Shown piece after piece: positions 63,295-64,000 of a DNA stretch of 64,000 bases (the stretch's first letter is position 1; each line of letters begins with the position of its first letter). The stretch covers positions 23,965,321-24,029,320 of the forward strand of contig CM063109.1 of assembly GCA_031841125.1 (NCBI GenBank). Reading direction: 5' to 3'. The position numbers and the translations under genes were made by a program. The notes beneath the pieces were generated by a model, which ran no database searches, was not told the DNA's origin, and was given only the letters and a program-made list of their open reading frames with translations. Source of the stretch: Acanthococcus lagerstroemiae. Lineage: Eukaryota > Arthropoda > Insecta > Hemiptera > Eriococcidae.

Positions 63295-64000
63295 TTTGAA
63301 TTTGGATTTTAATTATAATTGGAATCATTAGAATGCGAATCCGTTCCTAATAATTAGGAGTTGAATGCGAAATCCTGAGCTTCGTTGCCGATTCTAAAAA
63401 GTCAGAGGGACGAAAACAAGCCGTAAGAACGTCAGAAAAGGTGGAACAAGTTACAAATTCGGTGCAGATTAACCTAAGTACATCGATAATGCTGACTGAT
63501 TCGGCTATCTGGTTTCAGCAAGATGGGATGACATGTCATACTGCTACAGAAACAATTTCAGTTTGGCGTAAGAATTTTCGTCACCGTACCATTTCGCACT
63601 CAAATTCCTTGGCCGCCGCGCTCGCCCGATTTGTCAGTGTGCGACTTTTTTGTGGGCTATTTAAAGTCAAACAACTCCGTGAGAATATTATCCACAAATC
63701 GAGCCTCATCTCGAAAGAAATGCTCAGCGAAGTATTCAAAAATTCACGAAAATGTTTGGACGATTGGGTCAAAGATTATCTTTGGCGGATAGTGTTTAGG
63801 GCTTAATGTGAATTAAAACAAAATATACTGTTTTAAAACAGCATGTTTCCGTTAAAAAGTCTGTAGACCCATTTTCCTCCGAGTTACTCGTACTAAAGAA
63901 AAAAAGTGAAAGATTTTTCTGGCCCACCCCGTACCAACTGGAAAGGGTCGCATTTTTACTAGCCGTTCTGCACGCAAGGAAACATGAAAAATTGAAAATC

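Larger units (their letters stand above)
61744..63931 (+). mobile_element. Second mariner element, transposase split by inserts
   Basis: Ends GGGTGGGCCAAAAAAATTCA (left) and, on the other strand, GGGGTGGGCCAGAAAAATC (right), with TA at 61742-61743 and 63932-63933. 2188 bp, ~0.9 kb more than a standard mariner. Left coding remnant (61908-62100): KIRVFQKHFKLGGKSKV, TVSLWVKNFRGTTSVS, a helix-turn-helix N-terminus. Right remnant (63441-63806): WFQQDGMTCHTA containing the second catalytic Asp, FKVKQLRENI, CLDDWVKDYLWRI. The middle is replaced by non-coding sequence and a hAT MITE. The other family D copy has the empty site. Confidence 0.9.

Noticed and set aside
1..64000. Bacterial-type features (operons, CRISPR, Shine-Dalgarno sites)
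   Set aside because: None seen. Introns, transposon types and composition are eukaryotic.

Overview
The window looks like gene-poor, repeat-rich nuclear DNA of an arthropod, most likely an insect. The evidence is AT-rich sequence, spliced coding regions with GT/AG introns, no bacterial-type operons, and a transposon mix typical of insects: RTE-, Jockey- and R1-like LINEs, Gypsy LTR elements, mariner, pogo-like, hAT, piggyBac-like and FLYWCH-MULE DNA transposons. I cannot name the species. No rRNA, free-standing tRNA gene or CRISPR array was seen.

Layout. 1-2135: end of a long-inverted-repeat element, then a ~280-bp x6 tandem array. 2.9-5.2 kb: interrupted ~245-bp tandem units and an RTE tail. 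5.4-7.5 kb: decayed LINE with reverse transcriptase and a terminal zinc finger. 7.9-10 kb: decayed pogo-like element carrying a deleted mariner. 11.5-16.2 kb: RTE LINE split by four DNA-transposon insertions. 16.7-19.1 kb: hAT and other inverted-repeat MITEs. 19.15-23.45 kb: Gypsy element (5' LTR, gag, protease, RT start) carrying a TTAA-flanked piggyBac-like element and a solo LTR. 23.5-24.9 kb: ~945-bp repeat family, also at 27.5, 35 and 41 kb. 28.7-33.6 kb: the only stretch with good candidates for host genes (one minus-strand exon, one TATA-driven plus-strand ORF, one spliced minus-strand gene), with a Jockey-like LINE between them. 33.7-34.5 kb: Gypsy 3' end. 37.3-40.5 kb: Jockey/R1 LINE fragments. 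41.9-47.2 kb: RTE LINE with a second RTE copy nested in antisense, the whole flanked by 72-bp direct repeats. 47-51 kb: no recognisable gene. 51.1-53.25 kb: three hAT MITEs, two sharing one target site, with a tRNA-derived SINE in the last. 53.3-54.2 kb: ~261-bp tandem array. 55.7-64 kb: second pogo-like element, opened by an inverted-repeat element that itself holds a MULE with an intact two-exon FLYWCH transposase gene, and then by a second mariner that holds a hAT MITE.

Most coding potential is transposon debris. The exceptions are the MULE transposase (58581-60121), which looks functional, and the unidentified ORFs at 28.7-29.1, 31.9-32.4 and 32.45-33.6 kb. Nesting gives a relative insertion order in many places, because removing an insert and one target-site copy rejoins the host element. 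Nothing seen amounts to a clearly new system. The best candidates for follow-up are the intact MULE, the convergent orphan gene pair, the 72-bp repeats flanking the RTE, and the excess of poly-G/poly-C runs.
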